Source: Fluviicola sp. (lineage in GTDB: Bacteria > Bacteroidota > Bacteroidia > Flavobacteriales_D > Crocinitomicaceae). From it: a stretch of DNA of 64,000 nt. The number at the start of each line of letters is the position of its first letter. Positions within the stretch are counted from its first letter, which is position 1. Below are positions 9,281 to 18,543 of the stretch, piece after piece. A program made the translations under genes and the position numbers. The stretch lies in the NCBI GenBank assembly GCA_017983675.1, contig JAGOAZ010000002.1, positions 62,001-126,000 on the forward strand, read 5' to 3'. Under the pieces are notes generated by a model, which was given only the letters and a program-made list of their open reading frames with translations, made no database searches and was not told the origin of the DNA.

Positions 9281-10222
9281 TTATTGATTAAATGCTTCGT
9301 TTATTTTTTTGGCTAAACCTGATTTAGCTACTTCAAATGAATGCATTAACATACTTCTGACTGCTTTATCGTTCGAAATTCCATGACCAATGATTACATT
9401 ACCTTTGACGCCTAAGATAGGAGTTCCTCCGTAATTTTCATAATTAAATCGATCAAAGTATTCGTCTTTTAAACCACGTTTACGCATAAGCGTGTAAATT
9501 CCTTCGGCTTGTTTTAACACTACATTTCCTGTAAAGCCATCACAAACAATGACATCTGCTTTCCCTGTGAATAAATCACGGCCTTCCAAATTCCCGACAA
9601 AATTAATTTCATCTGATTCAGCCATCAATTTGTGCGCAGCAATGGTTAACAAATTTCCTTTGCTCGCTTCTTCACCAATGTTTAGCAAGGCAATTCTAGG
9701 ATTTTCAATACCGTACACATTTTTCGCATACAAGGAACCAAGTACTGCAAATTGGTACAACACATCAGCTTTACAATCGGCATTTGAGCCGACATCTAAT
9801 AAAATTGAGTTGTTTCCATCTACCGTTGGCAAAACAGAAGTAATACACGGTCGGATAATTCCAGCCACTGTATTTACTTTGTAAATTGCACCAACAAGCA
9901 TAGCACCAGTATTACCAGTGCTCGCGAAAACATCAATTTCATTTTTTGCCAATAAATCGAACCCAACAGCGATACTGCTATTTGGTTTTTGCGGAATTGC
10001 GCGCGTTGGATGATCATGCATCGTGATAATATCAGGAGCATGAACAACTTCGAACCCATCAGTAGTTGCATTTAATGCATTAAGGCCACTCAAGATTTGA
10101 TCTTGGTCGCCTATCAACACGAGTGTAACATCCTGAGGAAGCTCTTTTCTAGCAAGGACTGCACCGGCTATATTTGCATCCGGAGCGAAATCACCGCCCA
10201 AAATATCGATTCCTATCTTCAT
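9281..10222 (-). CDS. plsX: Phosphate acyltransferase PlsX
   Basis: PlsX converts acyl-ACP to acyl-phosphate, the donor for PlsY in phosphatidic acid synthesis. The 313-residue protein begins with KIGIDILGGDFAP and contains STGNTGAMLVG and CDGFTGNVVLKQAEG, all family signatures. It is a peripheral membrane enzyme. It is placed between rpmF and fabH, the classic arrangement linking ribosome and lipid synthesis. The plus-strand ORFs opposite it are shadows. Confidence 0.96.
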   Translation of the reverse strand: MKIGIDILGGDFAPDANIAGAVLARKELPQDVTLVLIGDQDQILSGLNALNATTDGFEVVHAPDIITMHDHPTRAIPQKPNSSIAVGFDLLAKNEIDVFASTGNTGAMLVGAIYKVNTVAGIIRPCITSVLPTVDGNNSILLDVGSNADCKADVLYQFAVLGSLYAKNVYGIENPRIALLNIGEEASKGNLLTIAAHKLMAESDEINFVGNLEGRDLFTGKADVIVCDGFTGNVVLKQAEGIYTLMRKRGLKDEYFDRFNYENYGGTPILGVKGNVIIGHGISNDKAVRSMLMHSFEVAKSGLAKKINEAFNQ

Positions 10223-10255
10223 CAGGAGGAATTAAATTACTAACTAAGTAACGAA

Positions 10256-10447
10256 TTAAATCGCTACTTCTTTTTCAGCAACAACTCTTCCTTTGTAGTA
10301 CAATTTTCCTTCATGCCAATGAGCATGGTGGAATAAATGCGGCTGACCTGTTGTTGGACATGTTGCGATGTTGTTAGCAATTGCTTTCACATGCGTTCTT
10401 CTTTTGTCACGACGCGTTGTCGAAATTCTGCGCTTTGGATGTGCCAT
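10256..10447 (-). CDS. rpmF: 50S ribosomal protein L32
   Basis: The 63-residue protein has the L32 start [16 protein letters not shown] and a basic N-terminal half. Only one cysteine is present (CPTTGQPH), so the four-cysteine zinc ribbon of the zinc-binding form is absent and the protein should be zinc-independent. It lies 20 bases behind the DUF177 gene and 33 bases before plsX. Confidence 0.95.
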   Translation of the reverse strand: MAHPKRRISTTRRDKRRTHVKAIANNIATCPTTGQPHLFHHAHWHEGKLYYKGRVVAEKEVAI

Positions 10448-10467
10448 TTTACTTATTTATTAAATCG

Positions 10468-11109
10468 TTATTTTAAATCTTTCAAAATTGACCACCTTGG
10501 ATCAATTGGTTTATCATTATCATCATCTGAATCGAAAGGTGATTCCTCATCCTCGTCTTCATCTGTTTCATCTTCATTTTCGTCCCAATCTTCGTCTTCT
10601 TCGTCCCATTCATCATCATCCCAATCCTCGTCGTCTTGAAAGTCTGGCTCGTTAGCATTGATAATCATGCAATCGTAAAGTGCCATCATTTCAGGATTAC
10701 ATTTGCCCTGTTCGTGTAAAATACGCGAAGGCAATGAAATGACCATCAATTCATAGAAGGGTAGGTCGATTGCGATTTCGTATGCATCATCTTCTAAAAC
10801 GATCAAGTTTTCATCATCTGAACTGTCTGGACCGAATTTATAAATAATGCGAAACTCTCCTTCAACTGGTAATACAATAGGATCGTTACAACGATCGCAT
10901 GTAGTATGTACATGTCCAGTTACCGAAAAATCGGCTATCATCATGGTTTCTTTTTTCTCAAAAACGAGTGATGCTTTCACTTCACCGTCATCGATTAAAG
11001 AAACACCGATGTTATCAAAGAACGCTTTGTCGAGTTCAAACTCAAATGTATGTGTTCCTATTTTTAAACCTGCAAAAGGGATAACGAACGCATTGTTTGT
11101 TTTCTTCAC
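10468..11109 (-). CDS. DUF177/YceD-family protein with a long acidic tract
   Basis: The YceD family is encoded next to rpmF in many bacteria and is linked to 23S rRNA or ribosome biogenesis. Here 213 residues include the family features CDRCNDPI (C71, C74), a second cysteine pair near CNPEMMALYDC, and the C-terminal DPRWSILKDL. Between the domain and that last motif lies an acidic stretch, residues 154-199, in which 33 of 46 residues are Asp or Glu. The start codon is GTG (11107-11109); no ATG lies nearby. It is the first gene of the lipid/ribosome operon and has a -7 box 18 bases upstream. Confidence 0.85.
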   Translation of the reverse strand: MKKTNNAFVIPFAGLKIGTHTFEFELDKAFFDNIGVSLIDDGEVKASLVFEKKETMMIADFSVTGHVHTTCDRCNDPIVLPVEGEFRIIYKFGPDSSDDENLIVLEDDAYEIAIDLPFYELMVISLPSRILHEQGKCNPEMMALYDCMIINANEPDFQDDEDWDDDEWDEEDEDWDENEDETDEDEDEESPFDSDDDNDKPIDPRWSILKDLK

Positions 11110-11127
11110 TCAATAAAATTTGGAGGG

Positions 11128-11135
11128 CAAAGGTA
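11128..11135 (-). promoter_or_regulatory. Putative -7 box for the DUF177-rpmF-plsX-fabH-accB-accC operon
   Basis: On the minus strand TACCTTTG matches TAnnTTTG exactly, 18 bases before the GTG start. No clear TTG lies 17-23 bases upstream. Confidence 0.45.
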
Positions 11136-11179
11136 GAAAAAAATCACGAAACTATGTTCATAACTTTTCTTTTTTCCAA

Positions 11180-12319
11180 TTATTCGTCTTTTGCCTCTCT
11201 TCCGTAAGGTTTTCTTTTCGTATTATTTTGATTTTGAACCTGTAACGGATTCTCATTTATTTCTTTAAAAAATTGATGCGTCCGATAAACATCAATGGCC
11301 AAATAAATTGCGCTGCGCATCGATTGAGGATTTGCAGTATTTTGTCCGGCAATGTCATACGCTGTTCCATGATCGGGAGAAGTTCTTACTATCGGAAGTC
11401 CTGCTGTGAAGTTCACACCATCTTCAAAAGCAAGTGCTTTAAAAGCAGCTAAACCTTGATCGTGATACATGGCCAACACCCCATCAAATTGCGCACGTGC
11501 GTTGCTGCCAAAAAAGCCATCAGCTGGAAAGGGGCCCGCGGCAAAAATCCCAGCACTCGTTGCTTCTTTGATTGCAGGAATAATGACGTCTGCTTCTTCA
11601 GACCCCATTTTTCCGTTTTCGCTCGCATGAGGATTTAAACCAAAAACAGCTATGCGTGGACGTTGGATGCCGAAATCTTTTTTCAAAGACGCTTCCAACA
11701 CCTTGATTTTACTCACTACTTTTTCTTTCGTCAATGCAGCAGGAACATCTTTTAAAGGAAGATGCGATGTGACCAATGCAACGCGTAATGCACCACTAAC
11801 CATCATCATTAATGCTTCTTCTTGACCAGCCATATCGGCTAGATATTCGGTGTGGCCAGGGAATTTGAATCCAGCTTTGCCAATTGCTTCTTTTGAAATT
11901 GGGGCTGTTACCAACACATCTATTTTACCAGAAGCTAAATCTTCGGTTGCTTTTTCGAGCGATTCGAAGGCGTATTTTCCACTGATTTCAGTTCCTTTTC
12001 CTATTTCGAATTGAATTTCTTCGTTCCAAACGTTGACAATATTTATTTTACGATTTTGCGCTTCCGTTGCATTTTTACACGATTGGTACATGAAATCATT
12101 ATCGTTCAACATTTTTTTGTGGTACGACATCGTTTTTGTCGATGCATAAATGATTGGCGTACAATCAAGTAACAAACGACTATCGTTTAAAGCTTTGATA
12201 ATAACCTCGGGACCAATTCCATTGATGTCACCAACAGAAATACCAACACGCACTGGTTTTGTGGTAACTTCTTCTTTCGCTACGGCTACTTTTTGTACTG
12301 TTTTGTCTTCGTCCATCAT
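11180..12319 (-). CDS. pdxA: 4-hydroxythreonine-4-phosphate dehydrogenase
   Basis: PdxA oxidises 4-phosphohydroxythreonine in the DXP-dependent route to pyridoxal phosphate. The 379 residues include GISVGDINGIGPEV at the start of the core, the metal-site histidine in FPGHTEYLAD, GLNPHASENG and YHDQGLAAFK. The protein is longer than the usual ~330, with about 23 extra residues at the N-terminus and a basic, disordered-looking tail after residue 345 (ending RKPYGREAKDE). The start overlaps the pepA stop by 4 bases. Confidence 0.95.
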   Translation of the reverse strand: MMDEDKTVQKVAVAKEEVTTKPVRVGISVGDINGIGPEVIIKALNDSRLLLDCTPIIYASTKTMSYHKKMLNDNDFMYQSCKNATEAQNRKINIVNVWNEEIQFEIGKGTEISGKYAFESLEKATEDLASGKIDVLVTAPISKEAIGKAGFKFPGHTEYLADMAGQEEALMMMVSGALRVALVTSHLPLKDVPAALTKEKVVSKIKVLEASLKKDFGIQRPRIAVFGLNPHASENGKMGSEEADVIIPAIKEATSAGIFAAGPFPADGFFGSNARAQFDGVLAMYHDQGLAAFKALAFEDGVNFTAGLPIVRTSPDHGTAYDIAGQNTANPQSMRSAIYLAIDVYRTHQFFKEINENPLQVQNQNNTKRKPYGREAKDE

Positions 12320-13713
12320 GATAGTCTTTTTAGGAAATTAATCAATAAGCGTATTCCAGTACCTGTTCCTCCAAGTCCTCTATAATCTTGTGGTTTTTCT
12401 AAGTAAGCAGGACCAGCGATATCCATGTGAATGTATGGGGCTTTGACAAAGTGTTCCAAAAATTTACCTGCTGTTATCATGCCAGCCATTCCGCCACCTA
12501 GGTTATTTAAGTCTGCAATTTTCGATTTCATTTCGTCGAAATAATCGTCCCAAAATGGCAATTGTACCACACGTTCATACGTTTCCATTCCTGCTTCATC
12601 GAGTAATTGGAAGTACTTTTTATCGGCATTTCCCATCACACAAGATGCTTTTTGACCTATCGCTCTTACAGCCGCTCCAGTTAAGGTCGCAGCATCGATT
12701 ACTAGTTCAGGTTTGAATTTCTCTGAATACGCAAGTGCATCAGCCAAAACCATCCGACCTTCAGCGTCCGTGTTCAATACTTCCACAGTTGTTCCGTCGT
12801 ACATTTTAATGATATCACCCGGCGCGTAAGCATTCAATCCTGGGCGGTTATCTGTTGCAGGAATTAATCCAATTAGATGAACGTCTAAGCCCATTTTTGC
12901 AGCAGCATAAATTGTTCCAGCCATACATGCAGCGCCTGCCATGTCCGATTTCATCGAATCCATCGAACCTGCAGTAGGTTTCAGACTCAACCCCCCAGTA
13001 TCATACACAACACCTTTTCCAACCAAAACAATTGGTTTTTTGTTGCGCGCGTTTTTCGGTTTGTATTCGATAATCGTGAACGTTGGCGGCTCAATAGATC
13101 CTTTATTTACTGCTAAAAGTCCGCCCATTTTAAGTGCTTCAATTTTCGATTTCTCAAGAATTGTCACAGAAAAATTAGCTTCTTTTCCTTTTGCTTCTAT
13201 TTCTTCGGCTAATTTGGTTGCGGTTAAATAAGATACCGGTTCGTTGACCAAATCTCTTGCCCAACAAACTGCTGTAATTGTTGCACTCAATTCGTCAATA
13301 GCATCAGCAGCTATTTTCGCAGAAAAGTCAATTGCGCTCAGCTGATTTTTTTCACTTTCTGCATTTTTACGGTAATGAATGAATTGGTAATTGGAAAGCG
13401 CAATACCTTCTGCACAAGCAAGGCTAGTTGATTTGCTACCTGTAATCATCAAACTAGCAACTTCTTTTGGTAAAGCTGTTCTAATTTTGTGACCAATGAT
13501 GCGGTATTTTTCTTGGGAATCTTGCTGTTTGGCAAAGAAAAAATGCTTTCCACCAATCACCAACGAATGCAAATCTTCGCCAGGTTTTTCAGAAAAGAGA
13601 GCTAATTCCTCCTGCACAATTGCGGGAAGATTTTTGGGTGTTTCTACTTTTTTCCCAACGAGTACAACGAGGCAATCTTGTTGGTCAAACACCCGATTTG
13701 TATTGAAATTCAT
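12316..13713 (-). CDS. pepA: Leucyl aminopeptidase, M17 family
   Basis: This cytosolic di-metal aminopeptidase removes N-terminal residues from peptides. The 465 residues carry the M17 signature NTDAEGRMVLADALAYSE and the upstream GKGVVYDTGGLSLKP and SDMAGAACMAGT blocks with the metal-binding Lys and Asp. The N-terminal ~150 residues are the variable domain. It overlaps pdxA by 4 bases, so the two are co-transcribed from a promoter at about 13735-13760. Confidence 0.95.
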   Translation of the reverse strand: MNFNTNRVFDQQDCLVVLVGKKVETPKNLPAIVQEELALFSEKPGEDLHSLVIGGKHFFFAKQQDSQEKYRIIGHKIRTALPKEVASLMITGSKSTSLACAEGIALSNYQFIHYRKNAESEKNQLSAIDFSAKIAADAIDELSATITAVCWARDLVNEPVSYLTATKLAEEIEAKGKEANFSVTILEKSKIEALKMGGLLAVNKGSIEPPTFTIIEYKPKNARNKKPIVLVGKGVVYDTGGLSLKPTAGSMDSMKSDMAGAACMAGTIYAAAKMGLDVHLIGLIPATDNRPGLNAYAPGDIIKMYDGTTVEVLNTDAEGRMVLADALAYSEKFKPELVIDAATLTGAAVRAIGQKASCVMGNADKKYFQLLDEAGMETYERVVQLPFWDDYFDEMKSKIADLNNLGGGMAGMITAGKFLEHFVKAPYIHMDIAGPAYLEKPQDYRGLGGTGTGIRLLINFLKRLS

Positions 13714-13734
13714 ATAAATCAGTTTTTAATACTG

Positions 13735-13760
13735 TAAAGATAAGGTTAAATAAAAAACAA
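13735..13760 (-). promoter_or_regulatory. Promoter of pepA-pdxA
   Basis: On the minus strand TTG (13760-13758), 15 bases, then TATCTTTA (13742-13735). The -7 box differs from TAnnTTTG only in the last base, and it lies 21 bases before the pepA start. Confidence 0.45.
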
Positions 13761-13797
13761 TCTTTGATTGGAAGTTTTATTTAGCCAATATTTGTTG

Positions 13798-13805
13798 TAT
13801 TTTTG
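13798..13805 (+). promoter_or_regulatory. Putative -7 box of the membrane protein gene
   Basis: TATTTTTG is an exact TAnnTTTG match 30 bases before the ATG at 13836. It overlaps the upstream TTG (13803), which is therefore unlikely to be the true start. Confidence 0.4.
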
Positions 13806-13835
13806 GTTTACTACTTCCAACTTAGAATATTTGCT

Positions 13836-15305
13836 ATGCGGTTTAAAAACCTGTTTATTTTATTTCTGTTTTTTATTATTTCGGTTGTTATTCGCATACC
13901 AAATTTGAATCGTCCGTTGTCTAAACACCATGAATTTAATCCCGCTTTTTTTCTAATTCCGATGGAAATTTGGAATAAATCCAGTGTTCAAGCGCACGAT
14001 TATTCCCCTGTTTTAAATTATCCGACAGACAAAGGAATCAATGATTTTTGTGCAGGAGATACCGAAAAGGATGGTAATTATTATTACCTTTCATTTGGAG
14101 CTGTTTCGTATTTAATTCCATATTTTTTTCTAGATACTTTTCATTCCATAAATGTCTTTGGATTGCAGATTTTTAATGTGCTATTTCATTTATTATCCGC
14201 GTTTTTGATTTTTCGTATTCTATTGTTGATGCAGCAAAACAACAAATTAAAATCACCTTATTTTTATTATCCTGCCATAATTTATTTGTTATTACCGAAC
14301 ACTTTATGGTATCATGGCAATGCATACACGCACCATGTTTTGGGAGTTTTCTTCTTGTTATTGACTTTTTACGCGACGTTATTACTACTTAAAAAAGTCA
14401 CGTTTTTCACTACATTATTGTTTTTTAGTTCACTCGTTTTATTCATTAATACTGAATGGTTGAGTTGTTTTTATGCATGGACGCTATTTTGTTATTTAAT
14501 GGTTATAAAACACGATCGAAAATGGTTGATTTTGTTTGTTTTATTGTTGTCTGTTTTGGCAGGATTGACACTATTTTTTGCTCAATATAGTTCGTTGATT
14601 GGAACAGAAAAGTTACTTGAATATTTACACAACAGATTCATGATCCGATCGTTTTTTGATAAAGGGTTTGCTCATTTCTTTACGCTATTTTATCAACTTG
14701 GCTTTTGGTATTTGGTTGGGTTTGTTCCTTTGCTTACAGTTTTGTTGTTTGTCGGTTTTACAAGCATGAAGTCATACTATAACACAAAACGTTATCACAT
14801 TTTCTTTTTACTTTTTGTTCCAATATTTTTGTACCACATTGTTTTTAGTGAATTTACAATAGCGCATGAATATTCAGTGATGTATGACACGGTTTATTTC
14901 AGTCTTTTGGCAGGTGTATTTATCATTAAAAGCAATCGTTTTTTAGAAGAAAAACGTAATACTTTTCATTTTTTATTGTTTACGCTTTTTGCCTTTTCAA
15001 TCGGTCAATATTATGTAATTAATCGTCCTGGGGTTAAAAGTCAAAATGGTGATTTATACATTAACCAAAAACGGGTAGGGTTATTTATAAAAAAACACGC
15101 TGCAAAAGATGAGGTTATCATTGTTCAGAATTTAGCTGACCGACCAAATCCACAAGTAGTTTTTTATGCTAAAAGGAATTTTTATTCTGTTTACTCGACA
15201 ACTGAAAAAAACAAGCTAATCAAAAGCTTAACTGCCAAAAAGTATTTTTTTCTAGAATTGAATCATTATACAATTGTTCATTTCGCTCATTTGAAAAAAT
15301 TATAG
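13836..15305 (+). CDS. Polytopic membrane protein, GT-C glycosyltransferase-like
   Basis: The protein has about 489 residues with ten or more hydrophobic helices. It opens with a first helix (LFILFLFFIISVVI) followed by RIPNLNRPLSKHHEF, a loop with the acidic/histidine character seen in the first extracytoplasmic loop of GT-C enzymes, which use polyprenyl-phosphate sugars. The membrane region extends to about residue 400, and a soluble C-terminal ~80 residues follow. A GT39/ArnT-like role is an inference from layout only. I place the start at the ATG at 13836, because the upstream TTG lies in the promoter. The gene end overlaps the convergent lipoprotein gene by 19 bases. Confidence 0.6.
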   Translation: MRFKNLFILFLFFIISVVIRIPNLNRPLSKHHEFNPAFFLIPMEIWNKSSVQAHDYSPVLNYPTDKGINDFCAGDTEKDGNYYYLSFGAVSYLIPYFFLDTFHSINVFGLQIFNVLFHLLSAFLIFRILLLMQQNNKLKSPYFYYPAIIYLLLPNTLWYHGNAYTHHVLGVFFLLLTFYATLLLLKKVTFFTTLLFFSSLVLFINTEWLSCFYAWTLFCYLMVIKHDRKWLILFVLLLSVLAGLTLFFAQYSSLIGTEKLLEYLHNRFMIRSFFDKGFAHFFTLFYQLGFWYLVGFVPLLTVLLFVGFTSMKSYYNTKRYHIFFLLFVPIFLYHIVFSEFTIAHEYSVMYDTVYFSLLAGVFIIKSNRFLEEKRNTFHFLLFTLFAFSIGQYYVINRPGVKSQNGDLYINQKRVGLFIKKHAAKDEVIIVQNLADRPNPQVVFYAKRNFYSVYSTTEKNKLIKSLTAKKYFFLELNHYTIVHFAHLKKL

Positions 15306-16216
15306 CGAATAATTTCTTTAGAAATATACTTGGCTGTTCCTTCGACATGATCTTTTTTGTGTAAGATGCTTATTGGTAAACCAATCTTGTTGTATTGGAC
15401 AATGTTTAAGTTTCTAGTAACAAAGGTGTTATCAATAAATGTTGAATCGGTATAACCACTGAAAAGTCCGTTTTTGGAATAATTGTATGTCCGCTTTTTA
15501 TTAAACGGGAAATCCTCATTGGCGGTCGTATTTGGTAAATTACCAGCACGATACGTGTAATGAGTTACTGCAGACTCAGAGACTTTGTTGCGAACACGAT
15601 AACGTTTGATTGGTCGATCGGGTGTTCCAATTATAACCCAATCATTCGGAGTAGGAGAAGCAATAGAATCGACAGATAAAGCTCCTGATAATTTTTCGTT
15701 AGCGATGTAATGCAAACGTTCTCCTTTTTGATTGTTGTCAAATTGAAGCACATTTAGTTTGTACCGAAATGGAATAATCAAATACGACCTGTTTTCAATT
15801 CCATACGTATTATTTAAGCGTTTTACTCCGTGATAGGGAGGCTTGTTTGATTCGATGATTTCAAAAGTTTGGTGCGAAATAATAATTCCTTCTGAAAAAT
15901 TAGTTTGTTGGATATAAACTAAATGTCCGTTTTTGTTAAAATGATAATGCACACTTTTTTTTGGGAATTTTTTTTCGTTTGAAATTTCATCAGCCGAACT
16001 TCCGTAAGTCAATAATTCAAAAGATTCGATGTTTTTGTTTCGAATGATGGAGTCGTTGAACCAAAATGGAAAGTTGATTACTGCAGCAACTTCATCTTGA
16101 AAAAAAAGCGGGTGAATGAGCGTCGGCTTCAATGAAGCAGCAATTGTTTTTTCAGTCTGCTTTGTTCCGCAAGCAGATAGTGCTATGATTCCTAATAATA
16201 GGTATTTCCAATTCAT
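15287..16216 (-). CDS. Hypothetical lipoprotein
   Basis: The 309-residue protein has a lipoprotein signal peptide ending in the lipobox LSAC (MNWKYLLLGIIALSACG), so the mature N-terminus should be a lipidated cysteine. The rest is rich in Tyr, Asn and Lys with repeated short hydrophilic strands (for example YHFNKNGHLVY and YNYSKNGLFSGY), reminiscent of toxin-like or MORN-like strand repeats, but I do not recognise the family. TAATTTTA, a near-consensus -7 box, lies 5 bases before the start on the minus strand (16222-16229). Confidence 0.7.
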   Translation of the reverse strand: MNWKYLLLGIIALSACGTKQTEKTIAASLKPTLIHPLFFQDEVAAVINFPFWFNDSIIRNKNIESFELLTYGSSADEISNEKKFPKKSVHYHFNKNGHLVYIQQTNFSEGIIISHQTFEIIESNKPPYHGVKRLNNTYGIENRSYLIIPFRYKLNVLQFDNNQKGERLHYIANEKLSGALSVDSIASPTPNDWVIIGTPDRPIKRYRVRNKVSESAVTHYTYRAGNLPNTTANEDFPFNKKRTYNYSKNGLFSGYTDSTFIDNTFVTRNLNIVQYNKIGLPISILHKKDHVEGTAKYISKEIIRYNFFK

Positions 16217-16298
16217 CGTGACTAAAATTAAGTTTTTTTATTGAATCCTAAAAATTTTCGCAACCAATGGCCATTTAGTTTGTTGTAAGATAATGCAC

Positions 16299-16325
16299 TT
16301 GCTACTTTCAAATTCACTAATTTTA
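16299..16325 (+). promoter_or_regulatory. Promoter of ygiQ
   Basis: TTG (16299-16301), 16 bases, TAATTTTA (16318-16325). The -7 box ends only 4 bases before the ATG at 16330, so the transcript should be leaderless or nearly so. Confidence 0.45.
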
Positions 16326-16329
16326 CAAC

Positions 16330-18222
16330 ATGATTGATGAACGACCAATTACGGACTGGTTACCCTTAACCAAAAAAGAGATTGAAAAACGCGGCTGGGA
16401 TGAATTAGATGTTATTCTAATTTCTGGCGATGCGTATGTCGATCACCCAGCATTTGGTACTGCTGTGATTGGGCGAATCATTGAAAGTGAAGGCTTTAAA
16501 ATTGGAATTATTGCCCAACCCAATTGGCGCGATGATTTACGTGATTTCAAGAAATTAGGTAAACCAAAATATTTCTTCGGTGTCACAGCAGGTTGTATGG
16601 ATTCAATGGTCAATCACTACACTGCCGGAAAACGTTTGCGTTCAACAGATGCATATACGCCTGGCGGAGAAGCTGGATTCCGACCTGATTATGCTACGAC
16701 TGTTTACACCAAAATATTAAAAGAAATTTATCCAGATGTTCCTGTTTTAATTGGAGGAATTGAAGCGAGTTTGCGTCGCGTAACTCACTATGATTATTGG
16801 GCAGATAAACTGTTTCCTTCCATATTAGTCGATTCTGGTGCTGATGTTTTGGTATACGGAATGGGCGAACAACCTTTGCGTGAATTGTTGCGCTTGGTTA
16901 AAAAAGGAGTGCCATTTTCCAATTTAACAACGATAGCACAAATTGCATTTTTACAAGATAAAACAAAAGAATTACCTAAAAATAAAAACTGGGAAACAGT
17001 TGAATTGGCGAGTCACGAAGATTGTCTGACGGACAAAATTAAATATGCTGCCAATTTCAAAATTGTTGAGGTTGAATCCAATAAATTAAATGCAAACCGA
17101 ATCATACAACATGTTGGTGCGCAAACATTGGTTATCAATCCACCGTACAAAACAATGACTGAGTCAGAAATGGATCAGTCGTTTGATTTGCCGTATACGC
17201 GCATGCCACATCCAAAATACAAAAAACGCGGACCAATTCCGGCTTATGACATGATCAAATTTTCTGTCAATATGCACCGTGGTTGTTTTGGTGGTTGTAG
17301 TTTTTGTACCATTTCAGCGCACCAAGGAAAATTCATTGCATCGCGAAGCGAAAAAAGCATCATGAAGGAAATTGACGAGGTAGTTCAACATCCTGAATTC
17401 AAAGGTTATTTATCGGATATCGGTGGTCCTTCGGCGAATATGTACCGCATGAAGGGGAAAGACGAAGCAATTTGCGAACGCTGTTCGAGTCCAAGTTGTA
17501 TTCACCCGGTGATTTGTAATAATTTGGACACGTCACACAAGGCAATGACGGATTTATACCGTAAAATCGATGCACACCCAAAAATTAAGAAAGCTTTTGT
17601 TGGTTCAGGAGTGCGTTACGATTTATTAGTCGACGACTTCAATAAAAACAACGAGGACGGTAACCACGATGAGTACATTGAACAATTAATCACCCGCCAT
17701 GTTAGTGGTCGCTTGAAGGTTGCTCCAGAGCACACTTCTGATGCAACTTTGCGTGTAATGCGTAAACCCTCGTTTAAATATTTCCACAAATTCAAAGAAA
17801 AATACGATCGATTGCAAGAGAAGCATGGATTGAATCAACCGTTAATACCTTATTTTATTTCTTCGCATCCTGGATGTGAAGAGGTTGATATGGCGAATTT
17901 AGCAGCAGAAACCAAAGACATGGGCTTTCAATTGGAGCAAGTGCAAGATTTCACGCCTACTCCGATGACCGTTGCTGAGGTGATTTATTACACTGGTGTT
18001 CATCCGTATACGTTGAAACCTATTAAAACAGCTAAATCGCCAGAAGAGAAGAAAAATCAAAATCGTTTTTTCTTTTGGTACAAACGAGAAAACCAAGATT
18101 GGATCCGCCAACGTTTAGCAAAAGCAAATCAACCAGAGTTGGTCGAAAAATTACTTGGCGACCGTCATCAATCGGAGAAGAAAGTTCCTCGTTGGTTAGA
18201 GGAAAAACGAAAGAAAAAATGA
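16330..18222 (+). CDS. ygiQ: YgiQ-family radical SAM protein
   Basis: The 630-residue protein has the radical SAM iron-sulfur motif CxxxCxxC in RGCFGGCSFCTI (about residue 320), preceded by the N-terminal domain with TPGGEAGFRPDYA and GGIEASLRR that marks the YgiQ (UPF0313) family. A cysteine cluster CERCSSPSC follows and may bind a second cluster. The C-terminal ~40 residues are very basic. The reaction carried out by the family is not known to me. It is transcribed alone and followed by a weak hairpin at 18230. Confidence 0.92.
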   Translation: MIDERPITDWLPLTKKEIEKRGWDELDVILISGDAYVDHPAFGTAVIGRIIESEGFKIGIIAQPNWRDDLRDFKKLGKPKYFFGVTAGCMDSMVNHYTAGKRLRSTDAYTPGGEAGFRPDYATTVYTKILKEIYPDVPVLIGGIEASLRRVTHYDYWADKLFPSILVDSGADVLVYGMGEQPLRELLRLVKKGVPFSNLTTIAQIAFLQDKTKELPKNKNWETVELASHEDCLTDKIKYAANFKIVEVESNKLNANRIIQHVGAQTLVINPPYKTMTESEMDQSFDLPYTRMPHPKYKKRGPIPAYDMIKFSVNMHRGCFGGCSFCTISAHQGKFIASRSEKSIMKEIDEVVQHPEFKGYLSDIGGPSANMYRMKGKDEAICERCSSPSCIHPVICNNLDTSHKAMTDLYRKIDAHPKIKKAFVGSGVRYDLLVDDFNKNNEDGNHDEYIEQLITRHVSGRLKVAPEHTSDATLRVMRKPSFKYFHKFKEKYDRLQEKHGLNQPLIPYFISSHPGCEEVDMANLAAETKDMGFQLEQVQDFTPTPMTVAEVIYYTGVHPYTLKPIKTAKSPEEKKNQNRFFFWYKRENQDWIRQRLAKANQPELVEKLLGDRHQSEKKVPRWLEEKRKKK

Positions 18223-18229
18223 AAAAGAA

Positions 18230-18255
18230 AAGCAGGACCCTAAGGATTCCTGCTT
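18230..18255 (+). terminator. Weak hairpin after ygiQ
   Basis: AAGCAGGA (18230-18237) pairs with TCCTGCTT (18248-18255), with a 10-base loop. No T-run follows directly, so termination may be partial. Confidence 0.5.
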
Positions 18256-18322
18256 ATAGTTACCGTTTTTGAAAACAAAATTATTTGCATAATTAACAAA
18301 TAATTGTTTGAGTTTACTTTTA

Positions 18323-18468
18323 ACAGCAGGTTCATAATGAACACTGCTGTACTAGTAGATTGATTGGTGGCGGTAAATTTCTTTATCATTTAAGACGAAA
18401 CAAAATTAGTAGTTCTATTCACCTTTACATCAGTATATATACCCAATTTTATTGCGGGAAACCGCAAT
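18323..18468 (+). other. Structured intergenic segment with two strong hairpins
   Basis: The 407-base gap 18223-18629 has no credible ORF. ACAGCAG-GTTCA / TGAAC-A-CTGCTGT (18323-18350) makes a 12-bp stem with one bulged A and a 3-base loop. ATTGCGG-GAAA-CCGCAAT (18451-18468) makes a 7-bp stem closed by a GNRA tetraloop, followed by TATTTTTG. A short stem TAAAT/ATTTA lies between them. The layout could be a small RNA, or a leader processed from the downstream transcript. No known RNA family is recognised. Confidence 0.4.
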
Positions 18469-18501
18469 TATTTTTGCGTAAACACACAGATTTTCAACAC
18501 T

Positions 18502-18543
18502 GTTAATAAATGTAATTAACTGACAAATAGAATGTTATATTTG
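18502..18543 (+). promoter_or_regulatory. Promoter of the four-gene signalling module, with an inverted repeat at the -33 position
   Basis: TATATTTG (18536-18543) is an exact -7 box. No TTG lies 15-23 bases upstream; instead the inverted repeat GTTAAT-N7-ATTAAC (18502-18520) occupies that region. An activator-dependent promoter is a reasonable inference, possibly driven by the module's own response regulator. The predicted leader before the ATG at 18630 is about 80 bases. Confidence 0.45.

Noticed and set aside
9549-9884. Plus-strand 111-residue ORF inside plsX
   Set aside because: Antisense shadow of a conserved gene in a favourable frame.
10337-10639. Plus-strand 100-residue Ser-rich ORF
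   Set aside because: It is the antisense shadow of the Asp/Glu-rich tract of the DUF177 gene; complement codons of GAT/GAA give Ser-like runs. No promoter and no known family.
18451-18468. Hairpin considered as part of a tRNA or a CRISPR repeat
   Set aside because: There is no acceptor stem, T-loop or anticodon arm around it, and no repeated unit with spacers.
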